Part shown: positions 1-13,381 of the stretch, one piece after another
How the letters are laid out: the number at the start of each line of letters is the position of its first letter
How positions within the stretch are numbered: position 1 is the stretch's first letter
Assembly: GCA_012295275.1 (NCBI GenBank)
Contig: CM022670.1
Location: 34,572,801 to 34,636,800 of the forward strand
DNA: 64,000 nt
Reading direction: 5' to 3'
Source of the DNA: Chrysomallon squamiferum
Lineage: Eukaryota; Mollusca; Gastropoda; Neomphalida; Peltospiridae
Program-made: the position numbers and the translations under genes
Notes under the pieces: generated by a model
The model's input: only the letters and a program-made list of their open reading frames with translations
Databases searched by the model: none
What the model was told of the DNA's origin: nothing

Positions 1-1040
1 TGCATAGACTGTTGAATAAACAAACCTAATTAATAAGGTGTGTTACCGACAGCAGATCAATTTGGTATTCATTAACCTTAAACTGAGTTAATTCCCTTGA
101 TTGTCTCGCCTACAATTAAAAGTTCTTTCAGCAGTCTGTTTGAAGTTTTTCGATTAACCGAAAGTAAATAAACTGTACATCGTAATTAATTCATTCAATA
201 TATAAAATAAAAAAAAATCTAACAGCTTATTTTATAACTGTTTATTTGGTCGAGGTTAAAAATAACATTATAAACAGAGATTACATGATCGTACAGGAAT
301 TACAATGCAGAAGTTATTTAATATCCGAGAGAAGTAAAAGTGTACCCAACATGCGCAGTATCACGTACTAACTGAAGAGACTTATCAAATATATTAATGA
401 GTACCAAACAAATCCACCACGGACAGAACTCTGGCGAAATCAGAGCTTTGTGTCCTAAGTATGCTAAAACTGTTTTCTGAGGGAAATATTACCCATACCC
501 AACATCTCCTGCTCTGAACAGAATTCTGTTCGAATCGTATCTTTGCCCACGATAGATTAACTTAAAAGCTTCGTGACTGAAATACACATATAGCCTAAAG
601 TTACCCGTTCAAGTGCTTTCTTGGACAAAACAAACTGACGAAATTAGAACTTCTTCCCATGACAGTTTCCTTTATTGAATGCCTACTAAATTACTCATAT
701 GTCCACATCCACGTATGTTTTTATTATTCATATATTTATATATATATATATACTATTTCAATTATGATTTGTTCCGTCCACCGATAAAAGAAAGGCAGCT
801 GACTGGAATGTACTGAACTGTGTGTGTGTACTGAACCAAACAAAAACATGGCTGTACTGTCCACCCAGAGTCCACGAACAATGGCCTGTGTATTTATACA
901 CAACTTTCTCTTTATTCTTCCTTTCTCTTGTTCCACTGATTCGAGTGTGTGAAAGAGCTCGTGTGGACTTTTGCAGTAATTAATGTTTATATTGCGCATG
1001 GGACACAAATGACTGAGATAATATATGATAGTGATGTGGA
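1..1040. other. AT-rich intergenic DNA, no gene seen
   Basis: Apart from a short TA run near 733-752, this is unremarkable AT-rich sequence. A minus-strand open frame of about 90 codons at 736-1008 has no recognisable domain and includes low-complexity stretches, so I do not call it a gene. The sequence at about 527-535 resembles a tRNA T-loop, but its flanks do not form the five-base-pair stem. I see no exon-like segment with splice sites. Confidence 0.5.
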
Positions 1041-1059
1041 TTTAGTCTACAACTGTCAT

Positions 1060-1060
1060 A

Positions 1061-1091
<31 letters not shown>

Positions 1092-1262
1092 TTACTACGA
1101 CTACTACTACTACTAATTCTATTACTACTACTACTACGACTACTACTACTATTTCTATTACTACTACTACTACTACCACTACGACTACTACTACTATTTC
1201 TATTACTACTACTACTACTATTTCTACTATCATCACTGCTTCTGCTTCTCTTTCTACTACTA
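1060..1262. repeat. Interrupted (ACT)n trinucleotide microsatellite
   Basis: ACT/TAC triplets run for about 200 bases with occasional interruptions (ATT, ACG, TTTCT). The minus-strand open frame across it is mostly Val/Ile repeats, an artefact of the triplet repeat and not a protein. Confidence 0.9.
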
Positions 1263-1560
1263 ATAATTTTAGTTCTACCACTGATATCACGACATTACTA
1301 CTACTTCTATTTTTATTATTTATAGTAACAGCGGTATGGTAATAATAACGGAATAAATTAAAGAAAAACAAAACAGATAAGCTGTTATCTTTCTTCATCG
1401 GAATTCATTTATTATTTGTTATTATTTATTTATTTATTTATAAAGCTTGAAAATAAACAATTACATTCAAAATATGACAGTCATTCAAGCTTATGCTCAT
1501 AACAGACACACACATACATATACAGGCAGAAATATAGAGAGATAAAAGATAAATAGAAAG

Positions 1561-1680
1561 ATACATGCATACATACATACATTCATACACACATACATAC
1601 ATACATACATACAAACATACAAACATACAAACATACGCACTCACATATTTACATACACATACATATACACACACAATATA
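1561..1680. repeat. (ATAC)n tetranucleotide microsatellite
   Basis: ATAC/ACAT units run for about 110 bases with point variants (CAAACATA). A separate CA run follows at about 1742-1765 and further CA-rich sequence to 1803. The open frames over this segment are Cys/Val/Tyr repeats caused by the microsatellite. Confidence 0.88.
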
Positions 1681-2219
1681 TGTACACTTTTTTATATGAT
1701 ATTTAAATACTTTTTTATACACATCAATACACATACCTAATACACACACACACACACACACACGCACAAACACACACACACATATTTATATTTACACACA
1801 CACCAGTACGTACACAGATTACATTCATCAACAATAAAACTTTCTTCTTTTGACGAAGGAATTACCAGGACACCTGTGCTACGCGTGTTTCTCCGCTGTT
1901 AATATTACTTTTCAAGGAAAACTAAACGCTTTTTCGTGCTTCATTTTCCATTGTCACTTTATCAAAATGATATTTTCGACCTGCGCCGACGGCGATTGTG
2001 AAGAAGCTTTGGGCATAAAAAGTTCACGAGCGAACGAATTGAGAAAATAACCACTGGCAGAATAATTTGCGCGATTCATAAGGTTACTCGGTCTGGTGAA
2101 AGGTTAATTCATTCAGTGACGGTTGAGACTTTTCATTTTGAAAAGAATTTGTTATTACGAGTTATCTCAGAAACCGTATGTGAAAGCTGGTTTTATAGCA
2201 CTCCTCGGACCAAATACGA

Positions 2220-2283
<64 letters not shown>

Positions 2284-2512
2284 TTTTATTATTATTATTA
2301 TCATCATCTTTTGTTTATTTATTTATTTATATTTATTTATTTATATTTATTTATTTGTTTATATTTATTATTTTATTTTTATTTTTTTACTTTTTTATTT
2401 TTTTATTTATTTTTTTATTTATTTATTTGTATTTGTATTTGTATTTGTATTTGTACTTGTATTTGTACTTGTATTTGTATTTGTATTTTATTTTATTTTT
2501 TATTTTATTAGA
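2220..2512. repeat. (ATT)n run passing into T-rich TTTA/TTTGTA repeats
   Basis: About 20 ATT triplets at 2220-2282 lead into T-rich sequence with (TTTA)n and then a (TTTGTA)n hexamer array at about 2425-2490. The plus-strand open frames here are poly-Ile or poly-Leu products of the repeats. Confidence 0.88.
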
Positions 2513-2739
2513 AAGATGAATGTATTTAGTGCACCAGTACAAATCGACAAATAGATAAATAAATACTGTATTGATTGTTTGTAGTTTTATTATTTTCTAG
2601 TTTATATCCCTCGTCAATAAATCTTTTATGTACTGATGCATGCATAACAGTTCACCGAAGTGTTATAATTATCCCATTTAATGCATAATATGGCATTTAT
2701 TTATTTATTCTTATATATGTACGTATTTACATACACACA

Positions 2740-2870
2740 CATACATATATACATGCATACATGCATATATATATATGTATATGTATATGTATATAAAGCG
2801 CATGTGTGTGTGTTTGTGTGTGTTTGTGTACGGAACTGTGTTTGCAAGAGTATGTGTGTGTGCATGCGTG
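2740..2870. repeat. Mixed ACAT / TATG / TGTG microsatellite
   Basis: ACAT, TATATG and TGTGTGTT units alternate. Open frames on both strands across it are of repeat origin. The flanking sequence shows no coding signature. Confidence 0.75.
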
Positions 2871-3254
2871 CGTCTTTGAAGAATTTCACCAGTATTTAAA
2901 CAAAACAAGAAAGTGCTGCACCATTCCCATGCCTCGGATCTTACCACACAAACAAGTTGCGTCTCACAAACGCCTTGAACGTAATACAAAATCAAGAATA
3001 TGTTTTAACACAGTTTTGAAAAAACAACAAACGATGAACGCTGAAAGCTGCAACAGCTTCACGCTGATGATCCAGCGTTGGTTTCAATTCAGACATCACA
3101 GGAAACAGTTTCAAAAGTGCTCCAAATTGCACCAGCCACATAATCGCTAAGAGGTCTCAAAATATTATCACAGTCAGGTATTAAACCGCTTAATATCACA
3201 AGGGGGTCGTGAAGGTTTACGTTAAAGTTACTGTGATAATAATGACGTTTATTG

Positions 3255-3712
3255 CATATGCTGCTGTTGTTGTTGTTGTTGTTGTTTTTTATTGTTACCG
3301 ATGTCGTCGTTGTTGTTGTTGTTGTTTTGTTGTTATTATTATATTTGCGTCCATCGGTTAAATAAACATCATCTTTATGAGTATCTTTTTTAAACATGAG
3401 TTTTGTAACATAATCTTCTTCTTCTTCTTCTTCTTCTTCTCCTTCTTATTATTGTTGTTGTTGTTTCTGCTGTTATTACTGTTATTTTATTATTATTATT
3501 GTTGTTGTTGTTGTTGTTGTTGTTGCTGTTATTACTGTTGTTATTGGTTTTGTTGTTTTATTATTATTATTTTTGTTGTTGTTGTTGTTGTTGCTGTTAT
3601 TACTGTTGTTATTGGTGTTGTTGTTTTATTATACTTATTATTGTTGTTGTTGTTGTTGTTATTACTGTTGTTATTGGTGTTGTTGTTTTATTATTATTAT
3701 TATTATTATTTT
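3255..3712. repeat. Composite GTT/ATT/TTC triplet repeats with a higher-order unit
   Basis: (GTT)n occurs at about 3262-3345 and (TTC)n at about 3416-3448. From about 3455 to 3712 a longer unit recurs: a GTT run, then GCTGTTATTACTGTTGTTAT, a GGTGTTGTTGTTTT-like segment, and an ATT run. Four copies of about 60-95 bases each are visible. Long plus-strand open frames here are Leu/Val/Cys homopolymers and are not genes. Confidence 0.85.
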
Positions 3713-4037
3713 GCACACTTTGGTATTTCTTCCAAGCGACAACTCCACAAACGTTCATTATGGCGGATTATGACGTTAACGTCACTGCATCCGTCAAGGT
3801 TTTGTTATTTTCTCAGATGTTCTGAGCTGTTATTTTTGAACAGGATGTGCGAAAGTTTGATGTGTACATTTGATGTTGTCCATCACCACCTTATAATATT
3901 ACAGTTACACTGTTATATGTTTTGATAAGTATATTTCATTTACATGCCAAAGTTAAAGTGTATCATCACGTCTGTGGTTAATAAATATTTTCTTTAACGT
4001 TAAAGTTTAATTAGATGAGAGGGCTGCAGTTTTTTAT

Positions 4038-4039
<2 letters not shown>

Positions 4040-4116
<77 letters not shown>

Positions 4117-4757
4117 CTGTTTATTTATCTGTTTATCTGTCTGTCTGTTTTTCTGTCTATCTGTCTCTGTCTCTCTGTCTATTTATCTCTCTGTCTCTCT
4201 CTAGCTATTTCTTTATCCGACTGTCTGTTTTTCTGTCTATCTCTCTGTCCATTTATCTTTGTCTCTGTATATTTATCTCTCTCTGTCTCTAGCTGTCTGT
4301 TTATATATCTATCTATCTGTCTGTCTGTCTGTCTGTCTTTCTGTCTATCTGTCTCTGTCTCTCTGTCTATTTATCTCTCTCTCTAGCTATTTATATACCT
4401 ATCTGTCTGTCTTTCTCTCTATCTGTTTTTCTCTATTTATCTGTCTCTGGATATTTATCTATCTCTCTCTCTCTCTAGCTGTCTGTTTATATATCTATCT
4501 ATCTGTCTGTCTGTCTGTCTTTCTGTCTATCTGTCTCTGTCTCTCTCACTATTTATCTCTCTCTCTAGCTATTTATATATCTATCTGTCTGTCTTTCTCT
4601 CTATCTGTTTTTCTCTGTCTCTGTATATTTATCTCTCTCTCTCTCTCTAGCTGTCTGTTTATATATCTATCTGTCTGTCTGTCTTTCTGTCTATCTGTCT
4701 CTGTCTCTCTCTAGCTATTTATATATATCTGTCTGTCTTTCTCTCTGTCTCTCTCTG

Positions 4758-4850
<93 letters not shown>
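4040..4850. repeat. 800-base homopyrimidine (CT/CTGT/TATC) minisatellite
   Basis: The tract begins and ends with pure (CT)n. Between these, CTGT, CTAT and TTTATCT units form a higher-order array. The marker GCTGTCTGTTTAT recurs at about 4112, 4292, 4478 and 4650, giving periods of roughly 172-186 bases. Almost every plus-strand base is a pyrimidine. The two long Ser/Leu/Cys open frames over it come from the repeat. Confidence 0.92.
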
Positions 4851-6980
4851 GTGTGTGTGTGTCTGTGTTTTTCAATCCATCCGTATCTGTGTTTCCCTAT
4901 ATCTCTAAAAATTAGTGTATGTATGCTAATGTTTTCTCTTATTACAACCGATCTGATAATAATAACAGGTTACTGTCACAGGATTTCGTATGAAGAAGAT
5001 GTTACAAAAAAATAATAAAAAAGTGAATAAACCAGGAAAAAGATGTACACTGATTGTAGTTTGAAGAGACGATGTTCAAGCATGATAAAACAGATAAGGA
5101 ACTAGTTCAGACAAGACGCTTTCTGATAATTATATTTCATTTTTACATGCAAATGAAATATACTTAACAAAATGTAAAATTAAATTCGTAAAAAAAAAAA
5201 GAATTTAAAAAAAGCATCTATTTTCCAGTTTAGAAGAAACAACCTTATTATAATTTTGTTATTTTTATGTTTTATTCCTGTATTATTTTATATGCTGTTA
5301 CTTAGGGATTTCATACCTGGGTAATCTCTACATATCGAGTTGTATTGACCAAAATGACCATTAACAGACCAATCGATTGTTTTGGTCGATTATGCAACAT
5401 TGCAAAACTCGCGATATATGTCTGCACATTAATTCAGAAGACTACGTGCGCCAGTGATTATTATGCGTGTGATCTACGTGTGTGTTATAGCTTTATAAAT
5501 ATGATTAAATTTTAAAAGTGTTATTAAAGCAATTTCCACTTTCATAAACAATTCATAAAATCAGTCGTCGCTTCATTTGATCAGACAGTATTCGGTATAG
5601 TAAGAAAATGCTAAAAGACCCCAAACCGTGCTATAGTCTGCTGAGATGGTCAACAAATATCGATCTAAACAGATTAAAGACGTATTTTCTCTCGCCGTAT
5701 TTATGTATTTTCTTTTCAGTTTGTGTACATTAAAGTTTGTGAGATCGCCATATGTAACCATACACAAATACAAAACAAAGGGAAACAAACAAAATATCCT
5801 GTACGTTAGAATACTGTTACTGTTTACCAAAGCTGAAGTTGGAAGCAGTTCACATTTCTGATAAGGAAATAAAATGAAAATTCTAATACACTTTGTCCAG
5901 TGTTTGCACAAATGTAAGCCAAGTACATGAAAACCGAGCCGACTTGAAAAAAAGTAAAATAAGAAATTGGATTTCAAGTATCATTTAACACGCTTTTGAA
6001 AAAGAGATCATTTAAGAAAATAATCACTTCTGCATATCTCACGGTAGTGTTTGATGTCCTTTGTATTGGAGAAAGGACCTATTAGTCTTTTAATCCTAAT
6101 AACAAGACGTACCAGGTACGTTCTGAATGAATGAATGGATATACATTTCTTTAATGATATCTCAAACACATCTGATTATTTATCGGTTATTAGGTAGGCC
6201 TATTAAACATACAGCTCTTCAATGACGATAATTTGAAAGAGAAATACTGTGCCACCATTACAAAGCCTACTCTTATCGGTTTAAACACAAACCTTCTTTT
6301 CAAAATGATACATTCAGCCTTCGATAAACCAATTTGGCACTATCTGGACAGGAAAATACCTCAAAAGCCCCACTAAAGAGGTTTGATCTAGCGATCTTTC
6401 GTGGCTTGGACAAGCACTTTTATATCACAGCCACTACCCAGCCCTTTATCATGTACACAAGTATGTACGAACTCACACACACGTTTTAACTAGTCCCTAC
6501 GTAAAATACTTCGACTTCATTGTAATAAAACTTTTCGAAAGGTATATCTGAAGATGATGAATGCATGGGTATTAATTTTCCTTCCTTTGTGTAAATGGAG
6601 GAGTTGTTTCTATTTTCTTGCTTTCTTTATTACTAAGACTGTTTCTTCCGAAAATAAAGAGTAACGTATCAAAATGAGACGAATTTGTGCACGTAATCTT
6701 TTGAATTAATTTTAAAACAGGAAGATTAGTTTTTAAGTCGCGCGCAGCCAGTGTTAACTCTTTGTAAACGGCCAGTAATTCACTCAGCCCAGCAGTGTAT
6801 GGAACCAGTATCCTTTCGCAAACACTGTAGACAAATTAACCCTTTTGATGATGGTAATAATTCTGCTTGTTCGCCTATGTTCAGAACACTGAGTTAGCCT
6901 CCTGTAATTTAATTAAGGTTTCGTGAGCAGGCCTACCTGGTTTTGAACGGTTTTTCTGTATATGGTTCTGTCACTGCGTA
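4851..6980. other. Intergenic DNA without recognisable genes
   Basis: This is AT-rich sequence with scattered A runs. Opposing open frames at 5573-5977 (minus) and 5646-5861 (plus) overlap each other, lack domains and lie in low-complexity DNA, so I do not call either. A short inverted repeat (GACCAAAA/TTTTGGTC at 5347-5354 and 5380-5387) has a 25-base loop and no terminator-like context. Confidence 0.45.
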
Positions 6981-7008
6981 TGTAATATGTGTATATAATT
7001 CTGTATGC

Positions 7009-7072
7009 GTGTGTGTTTGTTTGTGTGTGTGTGTGTGTGTGTGTGTGCGAGAGAAAGAAAAGAGAGAAAAAG

Positions 7073-7141
<69 letters not shown>

Positions 7142-7216
7142 ATAAAGAGTTAACAATTGTTTACTGGTATGAAAAACTACGGATAATAATAACGATGATG
7201 AAAATCAGCAGCAGCA

Positions 7217-7263
<47 letters not shown>
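7009..7263. repeat. (GT)n-(GA)n compound microsatellite followed by (AAAT)n
   Basis: A GT run ends near 7047, a GA run occupies about 7076-7137 and an AAAT tetramer array occupies about 7217-7263. Arg/Glu and Ser/Leu open frames on the two strands come from the GA run. Confidence 0.9.
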
Positions 7264-8145
7264 AAAACTTTCTTCTGAAGGATCAGGAGTGTTACAAACG
7301 AAAATTAGCTTTTAATACAAACGCAGTTGTTATTTCTGGAAAGCTTATTGAATTTCCATGTTAGTGAATTACATCGATGATACTTAAGCTCTGAACGGAA
7401 ACCAGATCATTTATCTTTTCTTTTGTCTTTTAAAAGAGTTATTTTATGCTTGCGTGTCAGACTGAGAGCACTGCAGTTTATAAACAAAGGTTCATACAAA
7501 CACTCGATCGCTTTTATGCACATAGAAAGCAACACAACTGCAGGATTAAGAGCTTATTTCCATCATGTCAAAACTTACGAGCCTGTCTGCTTTTAGTTTA
7601 GCGAAATCTGAAAGTGTGTCCTCGTCTGCTGTGAAACAAAACAATCACACTGGAAGTCCCTGACACAGAATATACGAGAATGTCATTGTCTTTTCTTTCT
7701 CCAACTCCGTGTGTTTGTGTATATTTTTATTATTCTTTTTTTTTATATATTATTATTAAAATCTTTGCATATACACGTTATAACATTAAATAGAAATGTT
7801 TTCAGGTGTAAAATAAAAGAATGCTTCACTCATTATTATTATTATTTAATATTATTATTTTAAAATTAACCAAAAAAAAGAAAAAAAAAAAGAATGAAAA
7901 TAAAAATGTCCCCCTAACCCTCAAAAAAGCATAAACATAAGAAAATCTGTAAGTAAATAAATCAGTAAATAATGTCTTTATGTCGTATTATAGATTAAAC
8001 AATTTAAAACTTCAGAAAACGTGTAATTTTAATATTTTACTTCTCATAATAATTATAAATGTTTCAGTTTGTAATAAATTATGTTAATGACGACTCAAGC
8101 CGGTCAGACATTTTGCTCTTATTATTTAGGAGTCGAGAGGGGGGA

Positions 8146-8822
<677 letters not shown>

Positions 8823-9125
8823 TTTATCTATACACGTTTTTCACCACACTTTCTACCACAGTCATACAGAATATTTCTAGGAAGCACTGTGTAAGCTCTT
8901 TACACACATCATATATTATGCAGTGACACCATTTCAAGGTGAGACTTGAACAGAATACATGCAGATAACCAGACAGGCCTACTGATCTATAAATTAAATG
9001 ACAGTTTAATTAAAAAAACATTTTTTTAATACTTTCTATTTTGGTGAGGAGCGACACAAAACAGAATTAATTATTGAGGACGTGTTAAGAGATCAGTATG
9101 AATAAATATAAGAAATCTCTGCAGC

Positions 9126-9179
<54 letters not shown>

Positions 9180-10908
9180 TCAATAATAATAAATATAATT
9201 TATTTATTTAAAAAAGAAATCTTTCAACACTCTTTATATACTCAGTTACTTTTTCATGTTATAAAATTAAAACTGTTATAAATTGACAACATTATCTGAA
9301 ATACAGTTATTGCATAAAATTCAGGAGAATTAAACTAAACAAAATATTGTATTTGTTCAAGAAGAGAGAGACAAATGAATATGGGAAATAAAATACCTTA
9401 CAATTAATGAGTTAAAAAGTGCCTTAATTACTTGTGAAAACGACGAATAAAAAGAATACAATATTAAGCTGCTTTATCTCACATATGTTGGCAAATAAAT
9501 AATAAAACTTAAAAAATGTCTGGCAAAAGGAAAAAAGAAACATTTCTCTTTTTTTCTTTTAAAGATAACATTATTATTATTATTATTATTATTTTTTAAA
9601 TATTTTATAATAGGTTGCAGCTGCATTTTGTTATACATCTATTGCAATAACATGTATATATTATGGACACTGCTAAGACACAAAGCAGCTATATAAAGAT
9701 GAAATGATAGTGTTATTTTGCAGTTTTACATTAAAAACTGATGATCACTGATTTCATATACAACACAGCATATAAATAATATTCATGTGCATTTGAGATG
9801 TTAAATTTCTTACAGTTTAAATGGCAAATGATGGACAGTATACTCTGTACAAAAATAATTCAACATCTGGTTTACAGGAACAGGTAAAATATACTTCATA
9901 TATTAATTAATAATATCAATGTAAAATTTAAATGATAAGTGAAAGAAACAGAATTGAAAATTTGGATTTATAAATGAAATATGAAAATAAATGAGACGCA
10001 GCTTTTATAAAAATAAGCTAAGAACAAAAATAAAGAGACAACAACAATAAATATAATAAATGAAAAAATAATAAATTTTTTTAAATAAAACATGAAAAAT
10101 TTAATGAGAAAAGAAGTAAGAAAACTGTTTTGTATGATTATTTGTACAATCAATATTAAAAGTATTGATGAAAAATATAAAATTAATATGGTTTCTTTTA
10201 AGCTAAAGAAAATTTGGTAATATATTATTATTGAGAAACCTAATCTATTTACAAAGTATGAGACAAAAAAAAAAAAAACAAAAAACAACAAAAAAGAATC
10301 CCCAAAACACATGTTCAAAACAAAATAAATAAATATCAGTAAGCATATTAAGTACAGTAAAAAAAAAATGTATGGTCATGTTATGAATAAGCTCAATGTG
10401 AAAGAAAACAAGTTATCAAAAAATAAAAATAAACAAATAAATAAATAACAAATTCCAAAAATCCCCAACAAATTCATTTTAAAATTCAGAATTAAATTAA
10501 ATCTGCTTGACACATGTGAAAATAATTAACAGTAGATACATGATATTTTAGAAACATTTATAAAGTTTGTCATGTAATTTTGTTATTTTATTTATAATTT
10601 GTTGTATCACTGTTTCTTACCTATTGCTAATAAGCTATCCAGCCTGAGTCTTACACTTCAGAACAGAAAATAACCTCCCTTTAGGGACAATGGCTGTTTA
10701 CATTCAGGTTTGAATAACTAGTAAGTCTAAATAAATTGTTACATTTGTGTAATACAACTTGCTAAAGAATTGATTAAAAGTTAAGAATTAATATGCAAAT
10801 ATCTTGCAATTTTAGTATTAAGCAGAAATGTTTACATATTTATAAGCAGAGCATTTTATCTGTAACTATGTACAGCATTCAGAAATAATTATTTAACCAA
10901 TATATTTA

Positions 10909-10991
<83 letters not shown>

Positions 10992-11896
10992 AAAATAAAT
11001 AAAAAAATAACAAAAAAATAACAGTAACAATAAAAATTATGATGTGATAATTTGAGCTTTGGAAAACATCACAGCTTTGTTAAATTTACCCTCTCATTTA
11101 ACAGAAACAAAGAATATTGTTACAGTTATAAAAAAAATAAAAAATAAAATAAAAATAAAATAATAATAATAATAATAAAAAAGGACACATTAAATTTAAT
11201 AATTATAAAATAAAACTAAAAAACCCCAATGAATGTTGATGATGAATGAAGAAACAATTATCCTAGTATATATATATATATAAATCTGAACACTGTGAAA
11301 GAATAATAATTACAATCATTTAAAAAATGTACAAAGTATCACACAAATGTCTCAGTATATAAAAACATTTAACTTCATTACATTTTAACATTTATATTAT
11401 TTATTTCATAAAATTAATTTACCAATAGAATTATGATTTATTACAAAATATCTGATATACATTTTCTAACATTCGATGTGATGCATGGTATTGCAATACT
11501 GTTTTTAATATATTCTGTCTTATATTAGACTAAATCCAGCATGGACCTGTAACATATATCAGTAATAGTGATGATTTGTATTATATATTTGTCACACATC
11601 ATAAATAAAAACTGCTTATAAAATGTGACAATTAAACTTGTGACAATAAATGAGCAGAAGAGAATAATAATAATAATAATAATAATAACCCCACTTATAC
11701 ATTTGTGTTTATATATAGAACTTCTGAAGTGAATACTTGATTTCTGTATTTATCAACTTAACACTCTCAACTATTAACTCAGTCTGGATATGCTATGTGC
11801 TCTAACCACTCAGTATATTAAGTCCAATTTATTTTTATTTAAAGGTGACTGTACATTAACAAATATTAATAGGATTTAGTTACCTTAAACACACAC

Positions 11897-11955
<59 letters not shown>

Positions 11956-12178
11956 AAAAAAAAGACTGCAGTAATTTATGTTACTGTAATACATCTGAAA
12001 TCAGCAAAAAAACCACTATTAGATTAAAAAAGTATATTTAAATAAAAATACCATAGTGTAAAACATATAAAAGTTTCAGTATAAAATGAATAAATAAATA
12101 ATAAAAAAAAAAATCCTGAATCCAAAGCATTTGTAACACATCATATCTGTTTAAAGAAACAGTATTTAATATATATAA

Positions 12179-12218
<40 letters not shown>

Positions 12219-13193
12219 TATATGAAATATTTATACAATTAAATGTATAATTGACATAAAATTCTCCAAAAGTGAAGATAACTTAAAACACATGCCTGCT
12301 GACAAACCTGACAGTTTATAAACAGTTACCAATTTTAAAAAAATAGCCAAGGAATTATTTATTTATTATTATTATTTTTTAAAGTAAACATATTATCAGA
12401 ATGATTATGAAATACTTAAAATCTCCAAAATTATTTTCTGAAAAGAAATCTAAACAATCAGTGTAATATTTTCAAAAATTATTTTTGTTGAAATTTCATC
12501 ATGTATTAATATTTAAAAAAAAGTCTTAAAAGATTCCTTTGTAATATCATGTTTAAAATAATTTTATAAATTACAGAGACAAATTTATTTTTCTCTCCAG
12601 TTGCCATTTGTCCTCTCAGTATTAAAAAAAAAAAAAAAACAGCAAATAAAAATTCTACTATCGATTGCATAAATCAAAACAATGTAATATGATTATTTTA
12701 AATATAATAGTTTTGTAAGAAGTGATCTGATCTGATTTTCCATTTCATAAACACCACAATTAAACTATTAAAATGTTCTAAAGCACTTCATATTGCATCT
12801 GATGTTCACAACATAATGTTATGTACAATATAGACACTATATCAGATTACACAAAAACTATACGATAATAGTTTTATCTGCACCATAAACCAACCTTTCT
12901 GAACATTAAGCACCTTATAAATTAAAGGGTAGGGAAAACATTTTGATTTTAACAGTGTGTGGGGAATTTTTAAATACTATTACACTGACAACAATAATGG
13001 CAAGAAAAAGTACAGAAAATGACAGATTCAGACAATATAAAAAACACTTAACAATTAAAAAAATATCTTTCTATATATTCATAACAAGTCATATTTTAAA
13101 CATTACATTTAAAATGACTTTCTACTGCAGACAAATGCTGGTTATTGCAATTAAAGTATATGCCATTAACATGATAACAAACAATAAAAAAAA

Positions 13194-13225
<32 letters not shown>

Positions 13226-13381
13226 ATCATAATTATAAAGCAAAACAATTAAAAACAACAAAAAACTGAAACATTAAAAAATAATAAATTAGAAAAAAAC
13301 AAAACAAAATTAAAAATTAAAACAACAACAATGAAAACCCAAAGCTCCCCGAAACAAAAAAAAAAAAAAAAAACGTCCTCA
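8823..13381. other. Gene-free A-rich region downstream of GAB, with microsatellites
   Basis: No exon or domain is visible. It holds (AAT)n at 9129-9178, (AAT)n plus (AAAT)n at about 10912-10992, (CA)n at about 11895-11952, an A run of 29 at 12181-12209 and (AAAT)n at about 13195-13223. The part nearest 13,381 must include the GAB 3' untranslated region, which is T-rich on the sense (minus) strand. Several minus-strand AATAAA signals occur, and none can be chosen from sequence alone. Confidence 0.5.

Noticed and set aside
520-545. tRNA T-arm-like GTTCGAATC
   Set aside because: The flanking bases cannot form the T stem and no anticodon arm or acceptor stem is present.
1042-1779. Minus-strand open frames rich in Val/Ile and Cys/Val
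   Set aside because: They are translations of ACT and ATAC/CA microsatellites, with no domain or splice context.
2116-2554. Two overlapping plus-strand frames of poly-Ile/poly-Leu
   Set aside because: They arise from the ATT and TTTGTA arrays; both frames stay open because the repeats lack stop codons.
3377-3925. Long plus-strand frame of 182 codons
   Set aside because: It is almost entirely triplet-repeat translation (Leu, Val, Cys, Tyr).
4015-4714. Ser/Leu/Cys open frames
   Set aside because: They are products of the homopyrimidine minisatellite.
5347-5387. Inverted repeat GACCAAAA...TTTTGGTC
   Set aside because: An eight-base stem with a 25-base loop in AT-rich DNA is expected by chance and has no associated gene.
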